From the NCBI RefSeq assembly GCF_040683095.1, contig NZ_JBFBCI010000041.1, forward strand, positions 1 to 64,000: a stretch of DNA of 64,000 nt. Direction: 5' to 3'. This DNA is from Sphaerisporangium sp040683095 (GTDB lineage Bacteria; Actinomycetota; Actinomycetes; Streptosporangiales; Streptosporangiaceae). Made by a program: the position numbers and the translations under genes. Positions 18,901 through 26,390 of the stretch are shown here, in pieces. The notes under the pieces are model-generated. The model made no database searches. It was not told the origin of the DNA and worked only from the letters and a program-made list of their open reading frames with translations. Position 1 is the first letter of the stretch; every line of letters starts with the position of its first letter.

Positions 18901-19296
18901 CGTCCCGCTTGCGGCCCCTTGCGCGAACAACTCCATGAACGCCGCGCGCTCACGCACCAGCCGCCCCGGCGCCCGCCGCGCCGTCCGGATCTCGAAGTCC
19001 ATCGCATCCCCAAGGAACACAGGTGTTGCGACGATCCCTTGAACCCAAGGAGCGTGGGGGCGTGGTGCCCCTGAGCCGGGAGCGTGGGGGTGCGGAGGCA
19101 CTGGGCGGGGCCGGTGGGCCTCTGGTTTCCGCGGGCAGGTCCGGAAGGGGCGCGGTGTCACGGATCGGCGAGCGCGTCACTGTGGTGGCCGGCCGGCCGG
19201 GTCCGTGGCCGGGTGGGGCGTGGTGGTGTGGTGTCCCAGGGCGGGGACCATCGGGTGGGCGGGATATCGTGTGGGGACCGTTCAGCTAGCGAGGTA
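18901..19296. other. Gene-poor region with a possible relic
   Basis: No convincing gene is present. On the minus strand, 18903-19002 encodes a peptide starting MDFEIRTARRAPGRLVRER that resembles the start of a helix-turn-helix transposase-like protein but breaks off at the SURF1 end. The rest holds G-rich near-duplicates (GAGCGTGGGGG at two places near 19051 and 19081) and presumably the promoter of the DUF3817 gene. Confidence 0.35.
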
Positions 19297-19623
19297 ATGA
19301 TCGTCGTGGAATCCGCGCTCAAGCCCTTCCGGGTGATGGCTTATATCGTCGGCTGCATGCTGCTGGCCCTCGTGGCCGCCATGGTCGTGAAGTACAGCCC
19401 GCTCGACAACGCCACGCCCGCCGCCATCGTCAGCCCCGTGCACGGCTTCGTGTACGCGGTGTATCTGCTGTCGGCCCTCAACCTGGGGCTGAAGGCACGC
19501 TGGTCCTGGCCCTACACCGTCGGGGTGCTGCTCGCGGGCACCGTTCCGTTCCTGTCGTTCTTCATCGAGCGCAAGGTCGCCCAGCGCGTGCAGGAGCAGG
19601 TGGCCGCCGTCGCCACCGCGTGA
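19297..19623 (+). CDS. DUF3817-family membrane protein
   Basis: A protein of 108 aa with three predicted membrane helices (MAYIVGCMLLALVAAMVV; SPVHGFVYAVYLLSALNL; WPYTVGVLLAGTVPFLSFF) and the family-typical HG and FIERK signatures. DUF3817 proteins are integral-membrane proteins of unknown function common in Actinobacteria. Start: ATG 19297 is close behind GAGG; GTG 19306 (VESALKPFRV) has better spacing and matches how family members usually begin. Confidence 0.85.
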   Translation: MIVVESALKPFRVMAYIVGCMLLALVAAMVVKYSPLDNATPAAIVSPVHGFVYAVYLLSALNLGLKARWSWPYTVGVLLAGTVPFLSFFIERKVAQRVQEQVAAVATA

Positions 19624-19668
19624 CCCGGCCGGCCGCGTCGTCCGGGCCGGCCAGGGACCTCGTCGAGG

Positions 19669-19860
19669 TCAGCGGCCGATCTGACGGCGGCGGATGCGGC
19701 GCAGGCGGGCGCGCTGCGACTCGTCCAGCATGAAGTACGCCACCACCGGCCCGCCGAGCACGGCGAGCACGACCAGCCAGGATATCGGGGACGGGACGAT
19801 CAGCAGGGCGAGCACGGAGGCGATCGCCGCCCCTATGTAGTACTTTCCGAGTGGCGACAT
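19669..19860 (-). CDS. Small membrane protein (63 aa)
   Basis: Two hydrophobic segments (KYYIGAAIASVLALLIV and SWLVVLAVLGGPVVAYFML) are followed by a strongly basic tail (RARLRRIRRRQIGR). It converges on the DUF3817 gene. The helix hairpin with a positive cytosolic tail is typical of small uncharacterised actinobacterial membrane proteins. Confidence 0.75.
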   Translation of the reverse strand: MSPLGKYYIGAAIASVLALLIVPSPISWLVVLAVLGGPVVAYFMLDESQRARLRRIRRRQIGR

Positions 19861-19999
19861 GGCCGGGCCTTTCTCTTCGCCGAGCGGGGGAGGTCCCCAC
19901 CGCCATTCTGCGTCTTCACGACAACGAGCGGCGCCGTGGACCGAGTTCCGCGAGGTCGCGGCCCGGCCGGCGCGGGGGTCAGGGCCGTCCGCAACGAGG

Positions 20000-20950
20000 T
20001 CAGGGGCGGTCGGCGAGGGCCTTGAGGGTGGCCTCGCCGTACGGGTCGGTGTCGGTGCTGACCGGCACCAGGGCCACCTCGTCCACGCCCGCCTCCGCGT
20101 ACGCGTCGAGGCGGTCCATGATCTCGACCGAGTCGCCGATGAGCGCGACCGATTCGAGCAGCCCGTCCGGGATCTCGGCGAGCAGGTCGCGGGGATGCGG
20201 CCGGGTGCGGGCGTAGGCGACCAGATCGCCGAAGCCGCACTCGGTGAACATCTCCCCGTACCCGGGCGCGGCGAGGTAGGGCAGCGTCCCGCGCCGGATC
20301 TGCTCGATGGCGGCGGCGTCCGGGTCCACGGCGGCGACCACCCAGGCGGCGACGCGCGTCGTGGGGGAGAGGAGCCGCAGGTCGGTGATGAGTCGCGCGG
20401 CGGAGGCGGGGGTGAGGAGGTTGAGCACCATGCGGTCGGCGAGCGCGGCGGCGCCCACCGCGGCCGGGCCGAACGCCGCGACGCTGAGCTTGGAGCGGGG
20501 GGCCGGCAGCCGCAGGCGGAATCCCTTACTGGAGACGCGCGTACCGGAGAAGTCGGACTTCTCCCCGTCGAGCAGGGGCCGCAGCGCCTGGACGGCCTCG
20601 CGCAGCGCCGTGGCGGCTCCCGCGCGGGACCTCCCGTGCCACTCTTCGACCACCACCGGGCTGGAGGTGCCGAGCGCGACGTCCACCGGCCTGCCGGTGA
20701 GCCCGGCGACCGACGCGGCCCCCATCGCGATCATCATCGGGTCGCGGACACTGACCGCCAGCGGCCCGACCGTCAGCCCGATACGGCGCGTCCGCATGCC
20801 GATGGCCGTGGCGAGCGCGAACGCGTCGTACGTCGCCATCTCGCCGACCCACACCTCGGGATAGCCCTGCTCGTCCGCGATCTGCGCGGTCCGTACCGCC
20901 TCGTCCGCCGGCCGGTCCTGCCACAGCCCGAGGGAGACGCTGAGCCTCAT
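20000..20950 (-). CDS. LLM-class flavin-dependent oxidoreductase
   Basis: A 316-aa luciferase-like monooxygenase-fold protein. The N-terminus (MRLSVSLGLWQDRPADEAVR), AQIADEQGYPEVWVGE and IGLTVGPLAVSVRDPMM are the usual beta1-alpha1 and beta4 segments of F420- or FMN-dependent LLM oxidoreductases; GRPVDVALGTSSPVV is the phosphate-binding region. The substrate is unknown. The deduced sequence is more like the F420-dependent subgroup of actinomycetes, but this cannot be settled by reading. It precedes the carotenoid oxygenase on the same strand with a 169-bp gap. Confidence 0.85.
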   Translation of the reverse strand: MRLSVSLGLWQDRPADEAVRTAQIADEQGYPEVWVGEMATYDAFALATAIGMRTRRIGLTVGPLAVSVRDPMMIAMGAASVAGLTGRPVDVALGTSSPVVVEEWHGRSRAGAATALREAVQALRPLLDGEKSDFSGTRVSSKGFRLRLPAPRSKLSVAAFGPAAVGAAALADRMVLNLLTPASAARLITDLRLLSPTTRVAAWVVAAVDPDAAAIEQIRRGTLPYLAAPGYGEMFTECGFGDLVAYARTRPHPRDLLAEIPDGLLESVALIGDSVEIMDRLDAYAEAGVDEVALVPVSTDTDPYGEATLKALADRP

Positions 20951-21119
20951 CTTTCAACACACCTGCCCTACGCCGCGGGAGGCGTCGTGCCCCGTGTGGC
21001 ATGCCCTCGCCAACCCCGCGCATGCCCGACGCACAGTCAACCCCATAAGGGACGCTCCCCACCAGTGCGCGCCGCGATCCGCTCCCGACGTAATCGGCCG
21101 CGCGGGCCCTCGGGCCTGT

Positions 21120-22571
21120 TCACCGGAGCTGGTCCGCGCGGACCCAGGTGGCGTGGAAGCCGAGCGGGACGCGCCGGGGGAGCAGGACGCGGGCGATCGG
21201 CCCGGCGGTGAGGTCGGCGGCGGAGAGGATCTGGACCTCGGAGGCGCCCTCGCGCTCGTCGGTGACGAACGTGACGAGGTAGCCGTCGTCCTCGCCGGTC
21301 GCGCCGTCGCGGGGCGCGAAGGGCGCCTCGCTGCCGTAGCGGTGCTCGCCGAAGTCGTACCGCTGCCGCTCGCCGGTGACGTTGTCGTAGCGGATCAGCC
21401 CGTCGAAGAGGTTGGTCTCGGCGTCCTTCACGGACACGTTGTAGGCGTACCGCGTGGGGTATCCGGTCAGGCGGGCGTCGATGGACGGGAACTCGGTGTT
21501 CTGCTCCGCGTCCACGTACCCCTCGGACGTGATCCCGGTGCGCAGATTGAACCGGTAGCGGTACATGCGCGCGTCCAGCTTGAGGTACGACAGCATGCGC
21601 GCCAGCGGGCCGCGCGCGCCCATCGGGGCCGGGCGCGCCACCCGGCACACGTCCATCGTGATCTCGTCCCCCGACTCCCAGGCGTTGACCACGTGGTAGA
21701 TGTAGCAGGGCTTGGCCTCGAACCAGCGGACGTCGCCGGCGAGCCCACGGCGCGGGATCACACCGAAGCGCGAGGGCAGCCCGCGGTCGAAGGTCAGCTT
21801 GTACCGTCCCTCGCGGGCGGCGTCGCGGTCCTGGAACAGCGGCAGGTCCATCAGCACGGCGTGGTTCTCGGTGATCGCCAGGTCGTGCGGCAGCCGCGCG
21901 CCGGGCAGGTCCAGTTCGACGAGGTGCTCAACCGTGCCGCCCGCGCCCACGACCCCGTAACGCAGGTACGGCGGGCGCGGCCCGTAGTCGAACCAGAACA
22001 TCTCGCCCGTGCGCGCGTCCACCTTGGGGTGGGCCATGAAGTCGCCGGTCAGCGTGTCGAGGAACGTCTCGGCCCCGATGGTGTCCAGCGACAGCGGGTC
22101 GAGCGCGTACGGCGAGCCGCACAGGTACCAGGTGGCGAGCACCTTGCCGCGGTGGAAGATCAGGTCGGTGTTGGCGGAGTCCTTCAGGTTGAGCCCGTGG
22201 CCGTTGCCGAACGGGTTGTCCGCGGCGTTCTCCATGACGCCCGTCCACAGGGACCTGCCCGCGGCGGACTCGGCCTCGAAGGCGCGGGTGCGGATGTAGC
22301 GGTTGCGGTAGCGCGCCCGGCCGTTCTCGAAGTGCATGGCGTGGACCATGCCGTCGCCGTCGAACCAGTGGTAGCGGCCCCGCATGGGGTGGCGCGCGTT
22401 GGGCCCGTTGCGCAGGTACACGCCGTTCAGGTCGCGCGGGATCTCGCCGACGACGGTCAGGTCCTCGGCGGTGACCTCCTCGTGCACGGGCGCGTAAACA
22501 CCCAGGAGGTAGGGATTCGGCTCGCCGGAGCGGTCCATGACCGTCGCGACCGCCATCGGAGGTTCCCTCAT
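21120..22571 (-). CDS. Carotenoid oxygenase family protein
   Basis: A 483-aa non-haem iron dioxygenase of the carotenoid/stilbene cleavage family. The four iron-binding His are recognisable: HPKVDARTGEMFWFDY, HDLAITENHAVLMDLP, CYIYHVVNAWESGDE, and the terminal His in LGFHATWV. The N-terminal NGPNARHPMRGRYHWFDGDG is the family hallmark. These enzymes cleave C=C bonds of apocarotenoids or phenolic stilbenes such as lignostilbene. No carotenoid biosynthesis genes are visible nearby, while an AMP-ligase gene (23857) could process an acid product, so a phenylpropanoid or stilbene role is possible but speculative. It is divergent from the double HxlR regulator. Confidence 0.92.
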   Translation of the reverse strand: MREPPMAVATVMDRSGEPNPYLLGVYAPVHEEVTAEDLTVVGEIPRDLNGVYLRNGPNARHPMRGRYHWFDGDGMVHAMHFENGRARYRNRYIRTRAFEAESAAGRSLWTGVMENAADNPFGNGHGLNLKDSANTDLIFHRGKVLATWYLCGSPYALDPLSLDTIGAETFLDTLTGDFMAHPKVDARTGEMFWFDYGPRPPYLRYGVVGAGGTVEHLVELDLPGARLPHDLAITENHAVLMDLPLFQDRDAAREGRYKLTFDRGLPSRFGVIPRRGLAGDVRWFEAKPCYIYHVVNAWESGDEITMDVCRVARPAPMGARGPLARMLSYLKLDARMYRYRFNLRTGITSEGYVDAEQNTEFPSIDARLTGYPTRYAYNVSVKDAETNLFDGLIRYDNVTGERQRYDFGEHRYGSEAPFAPRDGATGEDDGYLVTFVTDEREGASEVQILSAADLTAGPIARVLLPRRVPLGFHATWVRADQLR

Positions 22572-22616
22572 TCCAGGAAGCTACGATAAAGAAAGTCAGC
22601 CCGTCAACGCGCGACC

Positions 22617-23714
22617 GTGGCGCACCGTTCACCGGTGGTGTTTAAAGTGGACGCAGTGAACGCTAAGGAAATACCGGCCAGTGTCGGGACGGGGCGACCC
22701 GCGGCCGGATGGGCGACGAAAGGCGTCGGCACGATCGACGCGTCCCCGGGTGGCGCCGACCTCGGCGACTCCCCGGACCGGCCCGGCGGCTCGGGGGAGC
22801 CGGCGGCCGGGCTCAGCGGCATCGGCCGCGCGCTGGCCATCCTCGGCGACCGCTGGGTGCTGCTGATCCTGCAGCGGGCCTTCCTGCTGCACATCCGGAC
22901 GTTCGCGGGCTGGCGCGACCACCTCGGCATCTCCGAGTCCGTCCTCGCGTCCCGCCTGAAGGAGCTGGTCAGGTACGGCATCTTCACGCAGCAGGCCTAC
23001 CGCGACGGCCGCACCCGCCTCGAATACAGGCTGACGGAGCCCGGGCTCAAGCTGTGGTCGTTCCTCGTCGCCATCCACAGCTGGGAGCGCGACCAGGCCG
23101 ACCGGCCCGACCTGCTGACGCTGATCCACGACCGCTGCGGGCGCGACGCCCGTCCGTACATCGCCTGCGGAAGCTGCAGGAAGCCGATGACGGCCCGCGA
23201 CACCCACACCGTGCGCGGCCCGCTCGCCACGTTCTCCCGTGTCGGCCTGCCCCGGCAGCACCGCCGCACCAACGCGCGCGGCGACTTCCGCACGGACTAC
23301 GTCGGCTACTGCCCCCTCTCGCTGGAGATCCTCGGCGACCGGTGGAGCACGAGCGTCCTCGCGGGTGCCTTCCTCGGCGTGCGGCGGTTCGTCGACTTCC
23401 AGGGCGAGCTCGGCATCGCCCCCTCGGTGCTCACCGACCGGCTGAAGCGGTTCGTCGAGCTCGGGGTGCTCCAGGCCGACGCCGGCCGCCACTACCGGCT
23501 CACCGAGCGGGGCCTGGCCTACTTCGAGGTCTTCGCCTTCCTCGTGCACTGGGCGCAGCGCGAGCTGCCCGGCCCGCCCGGGTCCGATCTGGACATCACC
23601 CACAAGCCCTGCGGGTACGCCCTGAACCCGGTGCTGCTCTGCCGCCACTGCCACGAGGCGCTGGAACGCCGAGACGTCCATTTCGACCTGTCCGCGTACC
23701 CGGATCTCGCCTGA
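22617..23714 (+). CDS. Tandem HxlR-type transcriptional regulator
   Basis: A 365-aa protein with two HxlR winged-helix domains in one chain. The first covers residues ~65-170 (IGRALAILGDRWVLLILQRA; LGISESVLASRLKEL), the second ~232-330 (PLSLEILGDRWSTSVLAGAF; LGIAPSVLTDRLKRF). Each is followed by a short Cys-pair segment, CGSC near 183 and CRHC near 341, suggesting a zinc-knuckle after each repeat. Most HxlR proteins have a single domain of ~110 residues and act as dimers, so this chain may be a covalent pseudodimer. It is divergent from the carotenoid oxygenase and followed by the AMP ligase. The first ~60 residues are low-complexity; GTG 22656 is an alternative start. Confidence 0.88.
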   Translation: MAHRSPVVFKVDAVNAKEIPASVGTGRPAAGWATKGVGTIDASPGGADLGDSPDRPGGSGEPAAGLSGIGRALAILGDRWVLLILQRAFLLHIRTFAGWRDHLGISESVLASRLKELVRYGIFTQQAYRDGRTRLEYRLTEPGLKLWSFLVAIHSWERDQADRPDLLTLIHDRCGRDARPYIACGSCRKPMTARDTHTVRGPLATFSRVGLPRQHRRTNARGDFRTDYVGYCPLSLEILGDRWSTSVLAGAFLGVRRFVDFQGELGIAPSVLTDRLKRFVELGVLQADAGRHYRLTERGLAYFEVFAFLVHWAQRELPGPPGSDLDITHKPCGYALNPVLLCRHCHEALERRDVHFDLSAYPDLA

Positions 23715-23856
23715 GCGCCGGGAAAACCCGCCGAAACCAAGGGAAAAGGCACTCACGCGCGACGCCGGCCGTCCGCCGGACGAAGATCTTGCCGGAGCCA
23801 TTGACCCGCCCGCGTCCGGCTCCGTAAGGTCGCTCCAGCCTGTGATGGGAGTCGCG

Positions 23857-25509
23857 ATGGGGCTGCACCCGCACCAGCGAGTCGAGCGGTACACCACCGA
23901 CGGATGGTGGACGGACGACACCGTCGACCGGCTGTTCCGTGAGCGGGTGAGCGAGCGCCCGGACGCCGTCGCGATCGTCGACCCGCCCAACAAGCCGAGC
24001 CTGATGGACGGCGCCTCGCGGCGGCTCACCTGGGCCGAGCTGGACGCCGAGGTCGACAGGATCGCCGCGGTCCTGCTGGACACCGGCCTCGCCGCGGGCG
24101 ACGTGGTGGCCGTCCAGCTTCCGAACAGCGTCGAACTGGCCGTGACGTTCCTCGCCGCGGCCAGGATCGGCGCCGTCCTCACCCCTCTGCCCGTGCAGTA
24201 CCGCGAGTACGAGCTCACGCAGGTGATCACCCTGGCCGCGCCCAAGGTGTTCGTCACCGCCGACCGCGTGGGCGACCGCGAGAACGCCGAGATCGTCCGC
24301 AGGCTGGAGGTCGCCGCGCCGCCGCTCGTGCTGGCCTGGGGCGACCCGGCGCGCGACCTGGAGACGGCCGCCGCCGACCCGGCCGCGCTCTCGGCACACG
24401 TCAAGGGGCTGCGGACCGACCCGAACGACTGCGTGACGATCTGCTGGACCTCGGGCACGGAGGCCACACCGAAGGGCGTGCCGCGCTGCCACTACGACTG
24501 GTTCGCCGTCGAGGCCAACACCACGGCGGCCCCCTCGCTGACCGGCGAGGACGTCGTGCTGAACCCGTTCCCCATGGTGAACATGGCCGGCATCGGCGGC
24601 GTCTTCCTGCCGTGGTTGCGCACCGGCTTCGTGCTGGTCCAGCACCACCCGTTCGACCTGCTCGTCTACCTGGACCAGATCACCGAGGAGCAGGTGACCT
24701 ACACCCTCGCCCCGCCCGCGCTGCTGACCATGCTGCTGCAGAAGCCGGAGATGCTGGAGCGGTACGACATCTCCTCGCTGACGCGCATCGGGTCGGGGTC
24801 GGCGCCGCTGCCGCCGTGGATGGTGCGGGGCTGGCAGGAGCGGCACGGCATCGCCATCATCAACTTCTTCGGCTCCAACGAGGGCATCGCGCTGCTGTCC
24901 GACCCGGTGACCATCCCCGACCCCGAGGAGCGCGCCCGCTTCTTCCCGAGGCCCGGCGTCCCGGGCGGCACCTGGCCCGGCACCATGGCCGCCACCCGCG
25001 TCCGGCTGGTCGACACCGGCACGGGCGAAGAGATCACCGAGCCGGGGCGTCCGGGCGAGCTGCGGCTGTCCGGGCCGACCGTCTTCGCGGGGTACCTCCC
25101 CGGCACGGCCACGGCGGACCCGGTCGACGAGGAGGGGTACCTCGTCACCGGGGACGTCTTCGAGATCGCCGGCGACGGCGGGCGCTACCTGCGGTACGTC
25201 GACCGTACGAAGGACCTGATCATCCGGGGCGGCGTCAACATCTCGGCGGCCGAGCTGGAGGGGCTGCTGGGCGGCCACCCCGCCGTGGTGGAGGTCGCCG
25301 TCATCGGGTACCCGGACGAGGTGCTCGGCGAGCGGGTGTGCGCGGTGGTGGTGGCGCGCGACGACGTCGACCTCGGCGCGCTGGCCGACTTCCTGCGGGA
25401 CAAGGGCCTGGCCTCCTACAAGCTGCCCCAGCGGCTGGAGCTCGTCGAGTCCCTGCCGCGCAACGCGGTCGGCAAGATCCTCAAGAGGGACCTGCGCGAG
25501 CGCCTCTGA
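23857..25509 (+). CDS. AMP-dependent ligase (class I adenylate-forming; 2,3-dihydroxybenzoate-AMP ligase-like)
   Basis: A 550-aa ANL-superfamily enzyme. Motifs: TICWTSGTEATPKGVPR (phosphate loop, near residue 191), NFFGSNEGIALL (A5, near 335), VTGDVFEIAGDGG (A7, near 432), RTKDLIIRGGVNIS (A8 hinge) and the catalytic Lys in NAVGKILKRDLRERL near 538. The pattern is closer to aryl-acid and short-acyl ligases than to long-chain FadD, but the acid is not predictable. Start: ATG 23857 has GGGAG six bases upstream; GTG 23842 and ATG 23845 are also in frame. It lies 142 bp downstream of the HxlR gene and may be its target. Confidence 0.88.
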   Translation: MGLHPHQRVERYTTDGWWTDDTVDRLFRERVSERPDAVAIVDPPNKPSLMDGASRRLTWAELDAEVDRIAAVLLDTGLAAGDVVAVQLPNSVELAVTFLAAARIGAVLTPLPVQYREYELTQVITLAAPKVFVTADRVGDRENAEIVRRLEVAAPPLVLAWGDPARDLETAAADPAALSAHVKGLRTDPNDCVTICWTSGTEATPKGVPRCHYDWFAVEANTTAAPSLTGEDVVLNPFPMVNMAGIGGVFLPWLRTGFVLVQHHPFDLLVYLDQITEEQVTYTLAPPALLTMLLQKPEMLERYDISSLTRIGSGSAPLPPWMVRGWQERHGIAIINFFGSNEGIALLSDPVTIPDPEERARFFPRPGVPGGTWPGTMAATRVRLVDTGTGEEITEPGRPGELRLSGPTVFAGYLPGTATADPVDEEGYLVTGDVFEIAGDGGRYLRYVDRTKDLIIRGGVNISAAELEGLLGGHPAVVEVAVIGYPDEVLGERVCAVVVARDDVDLGALADFLRDKGLASYKLPQRLELVESLPRNAVGKILKRDLRERL

Positions 25510-25642
25510 TCCAGACCGCCGGCCAACGGCGACACCTCGGTCGGTCCGCCGCCGCTGCCGGGCGTCGTGCCCGACGGTGACCAGGTGGTCCCCATCCACC
25601 TGGCACCACGCCGGGATGGTTCTCGGGGTGAGCTGATCAAGT

Positions 25643-25682
25643 TCTGCATGGGATCTGCACATCTTGCCGAGATATGTCTGCA
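25643..25682 (+). promoter_or_regulatory. Candidate response-regulator direct repeats
   Basis: TCTGCA occurs at 25643, 25654 and 25677. The first two are exactly 11 bp apart, one helical turn, as expected for OmpR-family binding. They lie 25-64 bp before the response-regulator start and could mediate autoregulation. Binding is inferred only from spacing. Confidence 0.35.
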
Positions 25683-25706
25683 CGCACCCGTCCTAGGCTT
25701 CTTCGC

Positions 25707-26390
25707 GTGACAGACCAGCGACGCATTCTCGTGGTCGAGGACGACAGGACCATCGCGCTGGCCGTGCGCAGCCGGCTTGGCGCCGAGGGATTCGACGTGC
25801 GCATCGCGGGCGACGGGGAGGAGGCCCTGGCGATGTATGCGAGGGCCGAGCCGGACCTGGTCATCCTCGACCGGCTGCTGCCCGGCCTGGACGGGCTGGA
25901 GGTGTGCCGGCGCATGCAGGCCGCCCGGCCCGTCCCGGTGCTGATGCTCACCGCCCTCGCCGAGGAGACCGACCTGCTCGTCGGGCTCGGCGTCGGCGCG
26001 GACGACTACCTGACCAAGCCGTTCAGCATGCGGGAGCTGGTCGCGAGGATCCACGCGCTGCTGCGCAGGGTCGAACGGGCCGCGCAGCTCGCCCACGAGG
26101 ACACCGTCATCCGCGTCGGCGACGTCGAGATCAACACCGCCGAGCGCAGGGTCTTCGTGCGCGGGGCCGAGGCGCAGCTCACGCGCACCGAGTTCGACCT
26201 GCTGAGGCGGCTCGCCGAACGTCCCGGGCACGTCTTCGAGCGTGAACGGCTCCTGTCCGACATCTGGGGCTTCTCCGAGGCCGCCGCCACCCGGACCGTC
26301 GACAGCCACGTGCGCGCCCTGCGCCGCAAGCTCGGCTCCGGCATCGTCCGCACTGTGCACGGCGTCGGCTACGCCCTGGTTCGCCCATGA
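25707..26390 (+). CDS. OmpR-family two-component response regulator
   Basis: A 227-aa regulator: receiver domain (RRILVVEDDRTIALAVRSRL; phosphoacceptor Asp in LVILDRLLPGLDG near residue 54; conserved Lys in YLTKPFSMRELV) and a C-terminal winged helix (LTRTEFDLLRRLAERPGHVF; AATRTVDSHVRALRRKLG). The chosen start, GTG 25707 (VTDQRRILVV), removes an upstream in-frame extension that lacks domain character. The stop overlaps the start of the sensor kinase (ATGA, 26387-26390), giving a coupled operon. Confidence 0.93.
   Translation: MTDQRRILVVEDDRTIALAVRSRLGAEGFDVRIAGDGEEALAMYARAEPDLVILDRLLPGLDGLEVCRRMQAARPVPVLMLTALAEETDLLVGLGVGADDYLTKPFSMRELVARIHALLRRVERAAQLAHEDTVIRVGDVEINTAERRVFVRGAEAQLTRTEFDLLRRLAERPGHVFERERLLSDIWGFSEAAATRTVDSHVRALRRKLGSGIVRTVHGVGYALVRP

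Noticed and set aside
22629..25683. Long minus-strand frames opposite the HxlR and AMP-ligase genes
   Set aside because: They are complementary to two genes with unmistakable motifs and start from no recognisable ribosome-binding site.
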